From: Bdellovibrio bacteriovorus W
GTDB lineage: Bacteria > Bdellovibrionota > Bdellovibrionia > Bdellovibrionales > Bdellovibrionaceae
DNA: 64,000 nucleotides
Assembly: GCA_000525675.1 (NCBI GenBank)
Contig: CP002190.1
Span: 806,001-870,000, forward strand
Reading direction: 5' to 3'
The position numbers and the translations under genes are program-made. Within the stretch, counting starts at the first letter, position 1, and each line of letters begins with the position of its first letter. The notes below the pieces were generated by a model. It did no database searches and was not told the origin of the DNA. It saw only the letters and a list, made by a program, of their open reading frames with translations. Shown here one piece after another: positions 19,268 through 28,265 of this stretch.

Positions 19268-20881
19268 ATGTCATTTAACTACAGCAAAAATCGGGAGAAT
19301 CAATCGCAGGATAGTTTTTGGACATCCTACTCAGATTTATTCTTAGGTCTGAGCACGATATTTCTTCTGCTTTATGTAACCGCAAGTCTTCGTACGGGAA
19401 CTGAAGGGCTACGCAGTCAAATTGAAAGTGAAAAGCTTTCGATGCGCGTAGAAGAACTTCAGCAGCAGCTGCGTATGTATGAATCCGTTAAAAACGATTA
19501 CATGCAGAATCAGGCTACTAAAAATGAAATGAATGAGTATGAAGAGCTCATGGATAAACTGACTCTTCTGCAAGAAGATACGAAGTCAGAAAAAGAACGC
19601 CTGTTGCAAGAGGCTTATGAGAGCGAAAATAAAATGAAAGCTCTTAATAAATATCAACAGATGGTAAGAAATGTTTTAAATGCCAACAAGATGGCTAAAT
19701 CCAAGATCGTCAATCGTGATGACCTTATTAAAGAACAAGATGTAGAGATCCAAGGTCAAGAGTTCACCATTGCAGAACTTAATAAAGATATTGCTGATAA
19801 GAAGCAGCGTATTGCCCAAGGCCAAGCGCAGATTCAGCAGGCACAGCAACAACTAGCTAAAAAAAGCAAAGATCTTCAAGCCGCATTCAAAGCTAATAAG
19901 CTAACTAAAGCCGCTTACGAGCAGCGCATGGCGCAAGCAAAAGCCGAGAGTCAAGCAACGGTTAGTAAATTGAATCAGGCCAATGCTCAATATCAAGAAC
20001 AGCTGCAGAGTGCAAACCAACAACTAGGTCAGGTTCAAGATGAACTTTCTAAAACCCAAGGGTTGCTTTCACATAAAGAAGAAGAGGCGCGCTACTTAGC
20101 GGGTAGCCTTGCTAAAAACAAAGTCGAGTCGCAACAAAAAATGGCTGCTATGTCAGCAGGGTTTGCGGCAGAGAAGGAAGGTCTGAAGGCAGGATTTGCC
20201 AAAGAGAAAGCTGGCTTAGAGGCAGAGAAAGCTTTAGGGGCAGCCAAAGTTGCTGACCTGCGCGGAAAACTAAATACGACTCAAAGCGAATTGGCTAAAG
20301 CCAAAGCTGAGATTGAAGCCCGTAAATCTGTAGCTAACGAAATACAAAAAGGTTTTGCGAAAGCGGGCGTGAAAGCAGACATCAATCAGTCAGGTGATGT
20401 GGTTTTAGATTTTGGCCAAGCTTATTTTGATAGTGATTCTGATAGATTGAAACTCGAAATGAAGAGTGTTTTAGAAAAGGCGATGCCGATTTATTCCAAA
20501 TCTCTTTTCGGCAATCCGAAGCTTTCAGGAAAGATATCGGCAGTTGAGGTGATCGGTTTTGCTTCACCAACATATCAAGGTCGATTCATTGATCCTTCGA
20601 GCAACCGACCGGAAGACAAGGTGGCTTTGAAGTATAATATGGATTTAAGTTACCGACGTGCAAACTCGATCTTCTCATATTTAATTGATCAAAGTGATGT
20701 GCGTCAATTTGCTCATCAAAAAGAACTTCTGTCTTTGATGAAGGTATCAGGACGAAGCTTCTTGGAAGTGATGCAAGTACAGAATCGCAACGTAGCAACG
20801 GCTACTGAATTCTGTCGCCAGAACGATTGTAAAAAAGCGCAAAGAGTTATTATTAGATTTAGCATGGATCAGAATAAGTAA
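19268..20881 (+). CDS. MotB/OmpA-like stator protein with very long coiled coil
   Basis: The 537-residue protein has one N-terminal membrane helix (about 22-40) with the motif FWTSYSDLFLGLS. Asp23 at the helix start is in the position of the ion-binding aspartate of MotB, TolR and ZorB. Residues about 45-365 are almost continuous coiled coil rich in Gln, Lys, Ala and Glu. The C-terminal domain (about 375-530) is OmpA/MotB-like, with VLDFGQAYFDSDSDRL, VEVIGFASP and LSYRRANSIFSYLI, which should grip peptidoglycan. The start has GGAG 9 bases upstream. A TATAAT lies at 19215-19220, but no good -35 was found. It is the first gene of a tight three-gene operon with a MotA-like and an FHA protein. 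Confidence 0.88.
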   Translation: MSFNYSKNRENQSQDSFWTSYSDLFLGLSTIFLLLYVTASLRTGTEGLRSQIESEKLSMRVEELQQQLRMYESVKNDYMQNQATKNEMNEYEELMDKLTLLQEDTKSEKERLLQEAYESENKMKALNKYQQMVRNVLNANKMAKSKIVNRDDLIKEQDVEIQGQEFTIAELNKDIADKKQRIAQGQAQIQQAQQQLAKKSKDLQAAFKANKLTKAAYEQRMAQAKAESQATVSKLNQANAQYQEQLQSANQQLGQVQDELSKTQGLLSHKEEEARYLAGSLAKNKVESQQKMAAMSAGFAAEKEGLKAGFAKEKAGLEAEKALGAAKVADLRGKLNTTQSELAKAKAEIEARKSVANEIQKGFAKAGVKADINQSGDVVLDFGQAYFDSDSDRLKLEMKSVLEKAMPIYSKSLFGNPKLSGKISAVEVIGFASPTYQGRFIDPSSNRPEDKVALKYNMDLSYRRANSIFSYLIDQSDVRQFAHQKELLSLMKVSGRSFLEVMQVQNRNVATATEFCRQNDCKKAQRVIIRFSMDQNK

Positions 20882-20892
20882 AGGGGACGATT

Positions 20893-21795
20893 GTGACATC
20901 AAAAGCTTTAGTGGAATATTTTGTTTTACTCTTGCCCTATATAATGGCGGGAGTCTTCTTAGTGGGATTGTTCTTCAGATCCATTATTTTCTATACGGTT
21001 CGTCGTCATGAATGGTTCGCTAAAGAGTTCGAAAAGCGGGTGAACCAGTTTATGGAGGGCGAGACCCCAGGGAAATCCGAAAAGGTCTCTTTCTATGTGC
21101 TATCTAAAAAGATTTTAGAAAGAACTTACTATGAAGTTTTTGAAGTGCGTGATCGGATGAAGCGCCGTCGTCCAGATTCTGTGATGTCGATGACGGATCG
21201 AATCTTTTTGGTGCGCCAAGGTTGTGCATGGTTAGTAAGAGATATCTTGAAACAGTTGAAGTTTCTAAAATGGAACGATAATAACCCAAAGATGCTCAAC
21301 ATCACGAAAGCGACACTGCAACATAATCCTTGTTTCAATAGAGTCTTCGGCTTGATCCCAATGGTAGGGCTGAATGACGTGATAGGGATTCTTCCGGGGA
21401 TGTTTGTAATCGCGGGTATCTTGGGTACGTTTATCGGGATTGCCGGCGGTCTTCAAGAACTTGGAACAATGAACCTTCAAGATTTAGATGGAACTAAGAA
21501 CATCATGGATCGCTTTCTTCAAGAGATTGCCTTCGCCATGAAGACATCCATTGCGGGAATTCTATTTTCTTTATTGTCGCATATTTCTAATACGATCCTT
21601 TCTCCTGAAAGGTCCTATGTATCCATGGTCGATCGCTTTGAAGCGGCTTTAGATCTTTTATGGTATAGAAGTGATAACAATAACTTTCCAGCCAATGACC
21701 GTCCATTTGATGAGCATCGTGATGCGGTAGAGGCTCTTGCGGAAGATGCCCTCAATAAAGAGCTTGGAAAGGTGAACCTTGCTAGAGGTGCCTAG
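20893..21795 (+). CDS. MotA/TolQ/ExbB-family ion-channel subunit
   Basis: The 300-residue inner-membrane protein has TM1 at about 9-30, a cytoplasmic stretch, then two helices FVIAGILGTFIGIAGGL and MKTSIAGILFSLLSHI typical of the proton-channel domain of MotA, TolQ, ExbB and ZorA. With the upstream MotB-like protein it should form an ion-driven 5:2 motor unit (known for the family, inferred here). The start is GTG with AAGGGG upstream, 11 bases after the previous stop. Unlike ZorA it has no long C-terminal tail; the coiled-coil FHA protein that follows 2 bases downstream may supply that part. Confidence 0.88.
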   Translation: MTSKALVEYFVLLLPYIMAGVFLVGLFFRSIIFYTVRRHEWFAKEFEKRVNQFMEGETPGKSEKVSFYVLSKKILERTYYEVFEVRDRMKRRRPDSVMSMTDRIFLVRQGCAWLVRDILKQLKFLKWNDNNPKMLNITKATLQHNPCFNRVFGLIPMVGLNDVIGILPGMFVIAGILGTFIGIAGGLQELGTMNLQDLDGTKNIMDRFLQEIAFAMKTSIAGILFSLLSHISNTILSPERSYVSMVDRFEAALDLLWYRSDNNNFPANDRPFDEHRDAVEALAEDALNKELGKVNLARGA

Positions 21796-21797
21796 TT

Positions 21798-24179
21798 TTG
21801 AGTTCTTCGTATATTGTTTTAATTCATCGCAAGGATCAGACGCTCACCCGTGAGGTGACGGCTGATTCTTTTTCTGTTGGTCGATCGGTTGATTGTGATA
21901 TCTCACTCAGCGATAACCAAATCAGTCGTGTCCACTTGACGGTATCTTGTCAGGGGAACGAGTTGCTTATTGAGGATCGCAACTCGTCGAACGGCACTTT
22001 TGTGAACGATGAAAAGATTACGCCCGGGGTGGCAATCGTTGTTAGCCCCGCAGATCGTATTCAGCTAGGAAATTCTGAGTATTCCCTATTTATCGAACTA
22101 AAGATTGAGCCTGTCATTGAGGAAGCACCGCCCGTTTTTGAAGAAGAGCCTGAGCTCGAGCCGACAATGGCGATGCCGCCTCCGCAGATGAGTCCTTTGC
22201 AGGCCGAAAAAATTATTCACGAAGCTAAGCGCCAAGCTGCACAGATAGTCTTAGAGGGCGAGACTCAGGCTGAAAAAAGAGTTCAGGCCATTTATCAAAA
22301 AGCACGCGCCGATCAAGCGCAAGCCGAACAGTATTATCAAAATCGTTTGTCTGAAGCAAATAAAGAAGCTGATCGCATTATGGAAGAGTATAAAAAACAA
22401 GGGCAAACTCTTCTCCAAGATGCACGCCGTATGTCCCAAGAAATGCGGGAAGAAGTAGATCATTATGTGCAGACACTGCGTGAAAAAGCCAAAAAAGATG
22501 CAGAAGTCCTGATGCAGGAATCGCAAGCTCAGGCAGATCGAGTAAGAGCCGAAACTTTCGCACAAACGCGCGAAGACGCAAGAAAGGAATCCAATGAGAT
22601 CATTCAAGGCGCCAAAGAGGAGGCTCAGCGACTGGTGGAGTTTACGAGGCTTCAAACTAAAGATCTTGAGGAACGTCTTGCGCAAGACACGCAAAGCTTC
22701 AATTTATTAAGTCAGCAGTTAAAAGATACTCAAGAAAACTTAAGTAAGGCAATGGCAGAACTTGAAGACACTTCCTCGAAGAATGCGGAATTAAAAGCTG
22801 AGGTCTGTGCCAATGAAACTAGAATTGCACAGATCCTTCAAGACGAAAAAGACCGTATTGATGAGCTTTTACGCCATGAGCGAGAGGAAATTGAAAAATA
22901 TCTTACCGAGAAGAAACAAGCCTCCGAAGAAATAATTCGTGAGCAAAATAAAAAAGTTCAAGAAGCGATCCAACTTGAAGAAACGCGAATTTCTGAACTT
23001 TTACGAAATGAAGAAGAGAGAGTTGCTCAGATCATAAGTCATGAAGAAAGCCGAGTGGCAAATTTAGTGGCAGAAGAAAAAGAGCGTATCGAAGAGCTTC
23101 TTAATCGTGAATCTGCTAAAATTTCTGAACTAAGAAATGAGGAGGCCGACCTTCTTCGGTCTAAAGAGAGTTTAACAAAGACTATAGAAGAACATCAGTT
23201 GAAGCAGGGTAGAGTCATCGCCGATCTGGGTGATCTGGAGAAAAAGTTTTTACAACTCTCTAAAGACTACGAAGCAGAGAAAATCCGGTACGCAGAAAAA
23301 ACTGCATTAGATCTCTCCCAGCAAAAAAAGAGTGCCGACGAACGAAGGAATACATATGAGTTAGAGCTTAATAAGAACCTCCAACAAATGGAAAAGAAAA
23401 TGTTGGATGCAATCTTGACCAAAAAACAAGAACTTATTCAGAATATTCACTCTTCGTTGGAGCAAGAATTAGTAAAAGTAGTTCCTCAGGAAAAGTGGGG
23501 ACCTGTATCGAGCACGCTCAAAGAATTAGTCTCTGAGTCCTTTGAAGGGCGTATGGCTACTCTGGCTCAAGAGTCTTCAAGTGTGAAGTCCATAGATAAA
23601 CTTGTCGCACAAAAAAGAAACGAAAAAATTCGTTGGGTGACTATGGGGTTTGCTGTTGGGATGTTGGCTTTGTTTGTAGGGCAAACCGTCTTAGTTAAAA
23701 TGCGTGCGGATCAAAGTCCTTTGCAATCCATGACCCTGCAAGCTGCGCAGAAGAGACAAGAAGATTTAGAGGCGCGTAAGTTCAACCCTGCACAGACAAG
23801 TGAGGTCCGTGAAAGCTTCACGGATTCGGTTATCTATACGAGTAACTTTGCTTCTATATACACGGATCCAGTCTATCAAGAGAAGATGTATAAGGCAGCA
23901 TCTCAGTACCTGCTTAAAACCTGGAGAGTGGATGAGGATAAGTCTATCCAAGTCTTAGCAATTGCTACTGCATTAGTAAAAGACCTTGCTGATCGCCGTT
24001 CTAAAATCCATCCTGACTTTGTCAAAGAGGGGATTGATAAGATGAAGGCGGCCGAAAGTGAGTCTTTACTACGTATGAAAGATATCCTAGGAACCGAGGT
24101 GAGGGTCGAATCTTTCCGAAGGTTTGATCGTAATTTCTATACCCAGGAACTCAAAAATCGCAAAATGGCACATCACTAG
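21798..24179 (+). CDS. FHA-domain coiled-coil membrane protein of the motor operon
   Basis: The 793-residue protein has an N-terminal FHA domain (about 1-100) with the phosphothreonine-binding residues intact: GRS, SRVH and SSNGTFVN. About 140-580 is long coiled coil with repeated EExRIxELLxxE units. A single membrane helix follows near 612-635 (WVTMGFAVGMLALFVGQTVL), then a C-terminal domain of about 155 residues, presumably periplasmic. It therefore probably spans from a cytoplasmic phospho-signal to the periplasm. The start is TTG, supported by AGAGGTG 7 bases upstream and a 2-base gap from the channel gene, which suggests translational coupling. I do not recognise the C-terminal domain. 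No Ser/Thr kinase gene is adjacent. Confidence 0.85.
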   Translation: MSSSYIVLIHRKDQTLTREVTADSFSVGRSVDCDISLSDNQISRVHLTVSCQGNELLIEDRNSSNGTFVNDEKITPGVAIVVSPADRIQLGNSEYSLFIELKIEPVIEEAPPVFEEEPELEPTMAMPPPQMSPLQAEKIIHEAKRQAAQIVLEGETQAEKRVQAIYQKARADQAQAEQYYQNRLSEANKEADRIMEEYKKQGQTLLQDARRMSQEMREEVDHYVQTLREKAKKDAEVLMQESQAQADRVRAETFAQTREDARKESNEIIQGAKEEAQRLVEFTRLQTKDLEERLAQDTQSFNLLSQQLKDTQENLSKAMAELEDTSSKNAELKAEVCANETRIAQILQDEKDRIDELLRHEREEIEKYLTEKKQASEEIIREQNKKVQEAIQLEETRISELLRNEEERVAQIISHEESRVANLVAEEKERIEELLNRESAKISELRNEEADLLRSKESLTKTIEEHQLKQGRVIADLGDLEKKFLQLSKDYEAEKIRYAEKTALDLSQQKKSADERRNTYELELNKNLQQMEKKMLDAILTKKQELIQNIHSSLEQELVKVVPQEKWGPVSSTLKELVSESFEGRMATLAQESSSVKSIDKLVAQKRNEKIRWVTMGFAVGMLALFVGQTVLVKMRADQSPLQSMTLQAAQKRQEDLEARKFNPAQTSEVRESFTDSVIYTSNFASIYTDPVYQEKMYKAASQYLLKTWRVDEDKSIQVLAIATALVKDLADRRSKIHPDFVKEGIDKMKAAESESLLRMKDILGTEVRVESFRRFDRNFYTQELKNRKMAHH

Positions 24180-24316
24180 AAAATCTTAAAATCAATATAG
24201 TGAGAGGGCAGTTGAAACGCCCCTTTTCTTTACAAATTTGTAACCTGGCTCTTTAGGCGAATCTAGAGTTACCGATCTATTGGGGCACAAATAATCCCTT
24301 ACCGGTAGGTATAAAT

Positions 24317-25930
24317 ATGTCTTGGAAAATCAGCCTCAAAGCAAAACTGCTCCTGTCCTTTTTCGGCGTCTCTATGACTTTGGTCGCAGTGGGGCTATTT
24401 ACATGGTTTTCTAATCAGAAAGTAGTCGATGCCTATGAGCGTATTGCCACTCGTAGTGTTCCGAAGATTGAATCTTTAGGTATGGTTCGTTATTACGCTC
24501 AAGAAGTGAATCGTACAGTTCTGCGTTCCGGAATGATGAAGAGTCCGTCAGAATATGAGCGCATCAAAGGTCTCTATCAAGAGGCTTTAAAGTCTTATGA
24601 TGGTGGACTTGTAGAATACAATAAAGTTAGCTTCCTTCCAGGCGAGCAAGAAGTTTACGATAAGGTTTCTAAGGCCTGGGCAGGCTATCTAGCAAATTCT
24701 GAAACCGTTTTTAAAAGAGGCTATAAAGTAGAGTTTGACCAAGAAGCATCAGATATTATTGAAGGTCCTCTGACGGCCGCGCGCGGAGAACATATTAAAG
24801 CTCTGGCGGAGTTGATGCAGTTTCAACAAGAAGCGGTTGGGAGAACAAAGGCCACGGCAGCAGAGGCGGCGTCCAATAATGAATTCGTTCTATGGGCACT
24901 TATTGGAATCGGTTTCTGTGTGAGTGTGGTTTTAGGATTTCTAATTTCGAACTCCTTAACAAAAACATTGAATCATATCAGTGAAGAAATCGCGGCTTCT
25001 GCTGATAATACAGCCGCTGCAGGATCTCAGTTGTCAGCGGCCAGCCAACAACTTTCTGAGGGATCATCAGAAGCAGCAGCTTCGTTAGAGGAAACAGTGG
25101 CATCTTTAGAAGAGCTTACAAGTATGGTGAAGCTCAATGCGGATCACGCGAAAGAAGCCAACGCACTTTCTCAACGTTCGCGTCAATCGGCGGCTTCTGG
25201 AGAAGCAGAGATCAAACGTTTAATTTCTGCGATGGAAGATATTGCAGCGGGCTCTCGTAAGATTGAAGAGATCATTCATGTGATCGAGGATATTGCCTTC
25301 CAAACAAATCTTTTGGCTTTAAATGCGGCGGTCGAAGCAGCGCGTGCAGGTGAGCAAGGAAAAGGATTTGCAGTTGTGGCTGAAGCTGTTCGCGCTCTTG
25401 CACAGAGGTCAGCGGTTGCAGCAAAAGACATCACATCTTTGATCGGTCATAACGTCGAACAAACCGAAGATGGATCTAAAATTGCGTCGCGCAGTGGAGA
25501 AGTTCTCCATGAGATCGTAACTTCTGTGATCCGTGTATCTGATTTAAATAATGAGATCTCTGTTGCCAGCCAAGAACAGTCCGCAGGACTCGAGCAAATC
25601 TCCAAGGCGATGAATCAATTGGATCAGGCGACCCAAGGAAATGCAGCCTCTTCAGAAGAGGTGGCAGCGTCTTCGGAGGAGATGTCTTCTCAGGCTGTTA
25701 CCTTAAGTGGACTTGTGGGAGAATTACGTGAACTTCTTACGGGTGATCACTCTGCCGTGACGGGACCTGTGCCGACGGCAAAAGGCTTAGCTAAGCCAGC
25801 TCCTAAGGCTGGAAAGCCTAAGTTAGCAGTGGTTAGAAAACTAGCTCCGGTCTCTAAAGGAAAAGCATCTGAAGTATTGCCGTTTGATGAAGATGATCGT
25901 GGTAAGGTCGGAAATGTTTCTGGTTTTTAA
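24317..25930 (+). CDS. Methyl-accepting chemotaxis protein without HAMP domain
   Basis: The 537-residue inner-membrane chemoreceptor has TM1 at about 11-31, a helical periplasmic sensor of about 155 residues (4-helix-bundle type), and TM2 near 190-214. It then passes directly into the signalling domain. The hairpin tip, [39 protein letters not shown], is the CheA/CheW contact site and is fully conserved. I see no HAMP domain between TM2 and the coiled coil. The C-terminus is a Lys/Pro/Ala-rich tail with no CheR-binding pentapeptide. It lies 137 bases behind the motor operon with a terminator of its own, so a functional link to the motor is only a possibility. Confidence 0.95.
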   Translation: MSWKISLKAKLLLSFFGVSMTLVAVGLFTWFSNQKVVDAYERIATRSVPKIESLGMVRYYAQEVNRTVLRSGMMKSPSEYERIKGLYQEALKSYDGGLVEYNKVSFLPGEQEVYDKVSKAWAGYLANSETVFKRGYKVEFDQEASDIIEGPLTAARGEHIKALAELMQFQQEAVGRTKATAAEAASNNEFVLWALIGIGFCVSVVLGFLISNSLTKTLNHISEEIAASADNTAAAGSQLSAASQQLSEGSSEAAASLEETVASLEELTSMVKLNADHAKEANALSQRSRQSAASGEAEIKRLISAMEDIAAGSRKIEEIIHVIEDIAFQTNLLALNAAVEAARAGEQGKGFAVVAEAVRALAQRSAVAAKDITSLIGHNVEQTEDGSKIASRSGEVLHEIVTSVIRVSDLNNEISVASQEQSAGLEQISKAMNQLDQATQGNAASSEEVAASSEEMSSQAVTLSGLVGELRELLTGDHSAVTGPVPTAKGLAKPAPKAGKPKLAVVRKLAPVSKGKASEVLPFDEDDRGKVGNVSGF

Positions 25931-25956
25931 TTGATCATCTAGAATTCGTGTCTTTG

Positions 25957-25996
25957 CGAAAAAAGCCTTCTTTCTTAGGGAGGCTTTTTTTGTTTC
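25957..25996 (+). terminator. Rho-independent terminator of the chemoreceptor gene
   Basis: AAAAAAGCCT (25959-25968) pairs with AGGCTTTTTT (25981-25990) around TCTTTCTTAGGG, and a T run follows. Confidence 0.88.
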
Positions 25997-26139
25997 TTTC
26001 TACAGTTGCTGCGTCAAGGTGCGCCATTAATAGTGATAGCTTGGGTACAAACTCACACTCTTGCTAGTCTCGGCCGTCAAAATACGATAGATAGGGTTAA
26101 GAAAATAACCTGTAATGACGCGGATTGTTGGAGGCGTGT

Positions 26140-27297
26140 ATGATGTCATCGGGCCATGGACAGCAAATTGAAATTCTTCTTTGGATTGTAGCTTTACTGT
26201 TCGGAATTATTCTTACAGTGATTTTTTTGAACGTTTTGAAAAATGCAAGACGTGAGGATAAAGAGCAGGTCAGCTACGAAGAAAAGGCAGATATTCTTCC
26301 TAAAGAACATGTAGGAGAAGAGGTTGTTACTGAAGTAACTCCTGCACAGCCAGCCGTTTCACCAGAAAAAGACGTCGATTTAAAAGCGGCTTTGCGTAAC
26401 ACGGAAGAGAATTTATTTGGTCGTATTCGTAAGCTTTTCGCAAGTAATGAATCTTCCAATAATTTAGATGAGATCGAAGAGATCCTTTACACAAGTGATC
26501 TTGGGCCAGCGACCGTTCAACGTTTGATGGAAGCACTATCTGATAAACTATCTAAGAAAGAAAAGTCTGATTACGAAACTGTTCGCAGTGTTTTGAAAGA
26601 AGAAATTAAAAATATTTTTGCAGACTCTTCACAAGCAGATGTGCGAGAAGGAATTTTAGCAAAAATCAATTTCGCATCTGAGGGCCCAACTGTGATTATG
26701 GTTGTGGGTGTAAATGGAGCTGGTAAAACAACTTCTATTGGTAAGATTGCATCTCAATTAGCCAGTGAAGGAAAAAAAGTTTTAGTTGCTGCAGGTGATA
26801 CATTCAGGGCGGCGGCAGGCGGGCAGCTAAAAGTTTGGACGGAGCGCGCTCAGGTAGAGATTTTTTCTCCAGAAGGAGTGACAGATCCTAGTGCCGTGGC
26901 CTTTGATGCAGTTTCAAAGGGAAAGACTCAAGGTTATGATGTGGTGATCGTGGATACGGCGGGAAGATTGCACACTCAAGCCAATCTTATGGAAGAAATT
27001 CGTAAGATGAAGCGTGTGATGACAAAAGTGATTCCTGAAGCGCCTCACGAGACACTGATTGTATTGGATGCGAACTCTGGGCAAAACGCATTGATGCAAG
27101 CCAAAGAGTTTCACAATGCCCTAACTTTGACGGGGGCTGTTCTGACGAAAATGGATGGGACGGCGAAAGGGGGCGTCGCTGTTGGTTTGGCGCAAGAGCT
27201 TCACATTCCCATCAAGTTGATTGGCGTCGGAGAGAGAATTCAAGATTTGCGAAGCTTCTCTTCTCAAGAATTTGTAGATTCAATTTTTCAAATGTAG
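26140..27297 (+). CDS. ftsY: Signal recognition particle receptor FtsY
   Basis: FtsY docks SRP-ribosome complexes at the inner membrane through a reciprocal GTPase cycle with Ffh. The 385-residue form has an N-terminal membrane helix (ILLWIVALLFGIILTVIF), an acidic linker, and the NG domain with GVNGAGKTT at 190-198, DTAGRLHTQANLMEE and TKMDGTAKGG. The conserved DTFRAAAxEQL motif reads DTFRAAAGGQL, lacking the usual glutamate. I chose the ATG at 26140 (GGAGG 5 bases upstream; ATG 26143 is equally possible) over an upstream TTG at 26125. Its terminator is split by an IS element. Confidence 0.95.
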   Translation: MMSSGHGQQIEILLWIVALLFGIILTVIFLNVLKNARREDKEQVSYEEKADILPKEHVGEEVVTEVTPAQPAVSPEKDVDLKAALRNTEENLFGRIRKLFASNESSNNLDEIEEILYTSDLGPATVQRLMEALSDKLSKKEKSDYETVRSVLKEEIKNIFADSSQADVREGILAKINFASEGPTVIMVVGVNGAGKTTSIGKIASQLASEGKKVLVAAGDTFRAAAGGQLKVWTERAQVEIFSPEGVTDPSAVAFDAVSKGKTQGYDVVIVDTAGRLHTQANLMEEIRKMKRVMTKVIPEAPHETLIVLDANSGQNALMQAKEFHNALTLTGAVLTKMDGTAKGGVAVGLAQELHIPIKLIGVGERIQDLRSFSSQEFVDSIFQM

Positions 27298-27301
27298 GAA
27301 T

Positions 27302-27319
27302 AAAAAAAGGCGGTTAAAA
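27302..27319 (+). terminator. Left half of the ftsY terminator, split by IS insertion
   Basis: AAAAAAAGGCGGTT plus AAAA lies 4 bases after the ftsY stop. Its partner AACCGCCTTTTTT is at 28695-28707 beyond the insertion. Joined, the two halves form an ideal intrinsic terminator with an A-rich loop. Confidence 0.85.
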
Positions 27320-27344
27320 TGATCTGTACCCCAAAAAGTGGACA
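27320..27344. repeat. Terminal inverted repeat of the IS, left end
   Basis: It begins TGATCTGTACCCC and ends GTGGACA. It matches the right end (28667-28691, read in reverse complement) at 22 of 25 positions. Confidence 0.9.
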
Positions 27345-27362
27345 GATAAATAAAAGGGCCTC

Positions 27363-28265
27363 TTAAGTAAAACCTCGGCACTCTGCCGGGGTTTTTCCTT
27401 TTAAGTCCCATTGGGGTCGTTCGTTATTATAGTATTTAATATAACGATCTATCTCTGCTACCAACTCTTCATATGTATTGCAATCTCGAAGCTCTGCCTC
27501 ATCTTTTAAATGTCCGAAAAAACTTTCTATCGGAGCATTGTCCAAACAATTTCCCTTACGTGACATTGATTGAGTTATTTCCCACTTGCTTAATAAATCT
27601 CGATAGATCTTTGAAGTATAGTGGCTGCCTTGATCTGAGTGCATAATGATATGTTTGGGCTTTTGACTAAAAAGATCTTCGAGGCCCCTAAGTGCGATAT
27701 TTAAAGTTGCACTTGCTGAAACGGTGTAATGCACGATCTCCTTCGTTGCCAAATCCTTTACTGCCGATAGATAAGCTCGTTTTCCAAGTCCATAATCAAG
27801 ATAAGTAATGTCTGTCGAATACACAGTATCCTTCTTTTGGACATTAAAATTCCTATTAAGAATATTCGGGCTTGCTCTATGTTCATCTCCTTCTACCCAA
27901 ACTTGCCTAGATCTATTCTTTCTGCGGATGACAGTTCGAAGTCCATGCTTTTTCATAAGACGACGGACTTTCTTTAAGTTCATATTGATCCAAAAATATT
28001 TCTGTAAAAGCATCTTTATGCTGCGAGCACCGATCCTACCTTTTTTACTTTCAAAAAGGATACAGACCCACTCTTCATCGAAAATGGCTTCTTGAGAACT
28101 TTTCTTCTTCGCAGACCATTCGTAAAATCCACTCGTGCTTACTTTAGCTTGCTTACATAGCCGATCGAGACGCAGATCAGGCTGGTGAATTATTGCCTCG
28201 TGAATTAACGCGAACTTTTCTTGTTTGCGTATCTTGCCTCCAAGGCGTGGAGCTTTTTTAGGAAA
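27363..28265 (-). CDS. IS3-family transposase OrfB (catalytic, made by frameshift from OrfA)
   Basis: The frame opens after a stop at 28266 and runs 300 codons without an obvious ATG near its beginning. It is expected as the C-terminal part of an OrfAB fusion. An internal ATG at 28013 would drop the conserved N-terminal region (KFALIHEAIIHQPDLRLDRL, STSGFYEW), so it is not the natural start. The integrase core has STDITYLD (D152), HSDQGSHYTS (D211) and DNAPIESFFGHLK (E247); 35 residues separate D211 and E247, the classical DD(35)E spacing. The C-terminus YYNNERPQWDLKGKTPAE is typical of the family. It catalyses strand transfer of the element. Confidence 0.92.
   Translation of the reverse strand, partial: FPKKAPRLGGKIRKQEKFALIHEAIIHQPDLRLDRLCKQAKVSTSGFYEWSAKKKSSQEAIFDEEWVCILFESKKGRIGARSIKMLLQKYFWINMNLKKVRRLMKKHGLRTVIRRKNRSRQVWVEGDEHRASPNILNRNFNVQKKDTVYSTDITYLDYGLGKRAYLSAVKDLATKEIVHYTVSASATLNIALRGLEDLFSQKPKHIIMHSDQGSHYTSKIYRDLLSKWEITQSMSRKGNCLDNAPIESFFGHLKDEAELRDCNTYEELVAEIDRYIKYYNNERPQWDLKGKTPAECRGFT

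Noticed and set aside
19268-24179. Zorya anti-phage system
   Set aside because: The first two proteins resemble ZorB and ZorA, but the ZorA-like protein lacks the long tail, the third protein is FHA coiled coil, and no ZorC, ZorD or ZorE-like gene is nearby.
24200-24232. Terminator behind the FHA gene
   Set aside because: GGGC and GCCC pair over only four bases before a short T-rich stretch. The stem is too weak to call.
28011-28013. ATG at 28013 as the true start of OrfB
   Set aside because: The frame is open to 28265 with conserved IS3 transposase sequence upstream of this ATG, and a clear frameshift site joins it to OrfA.
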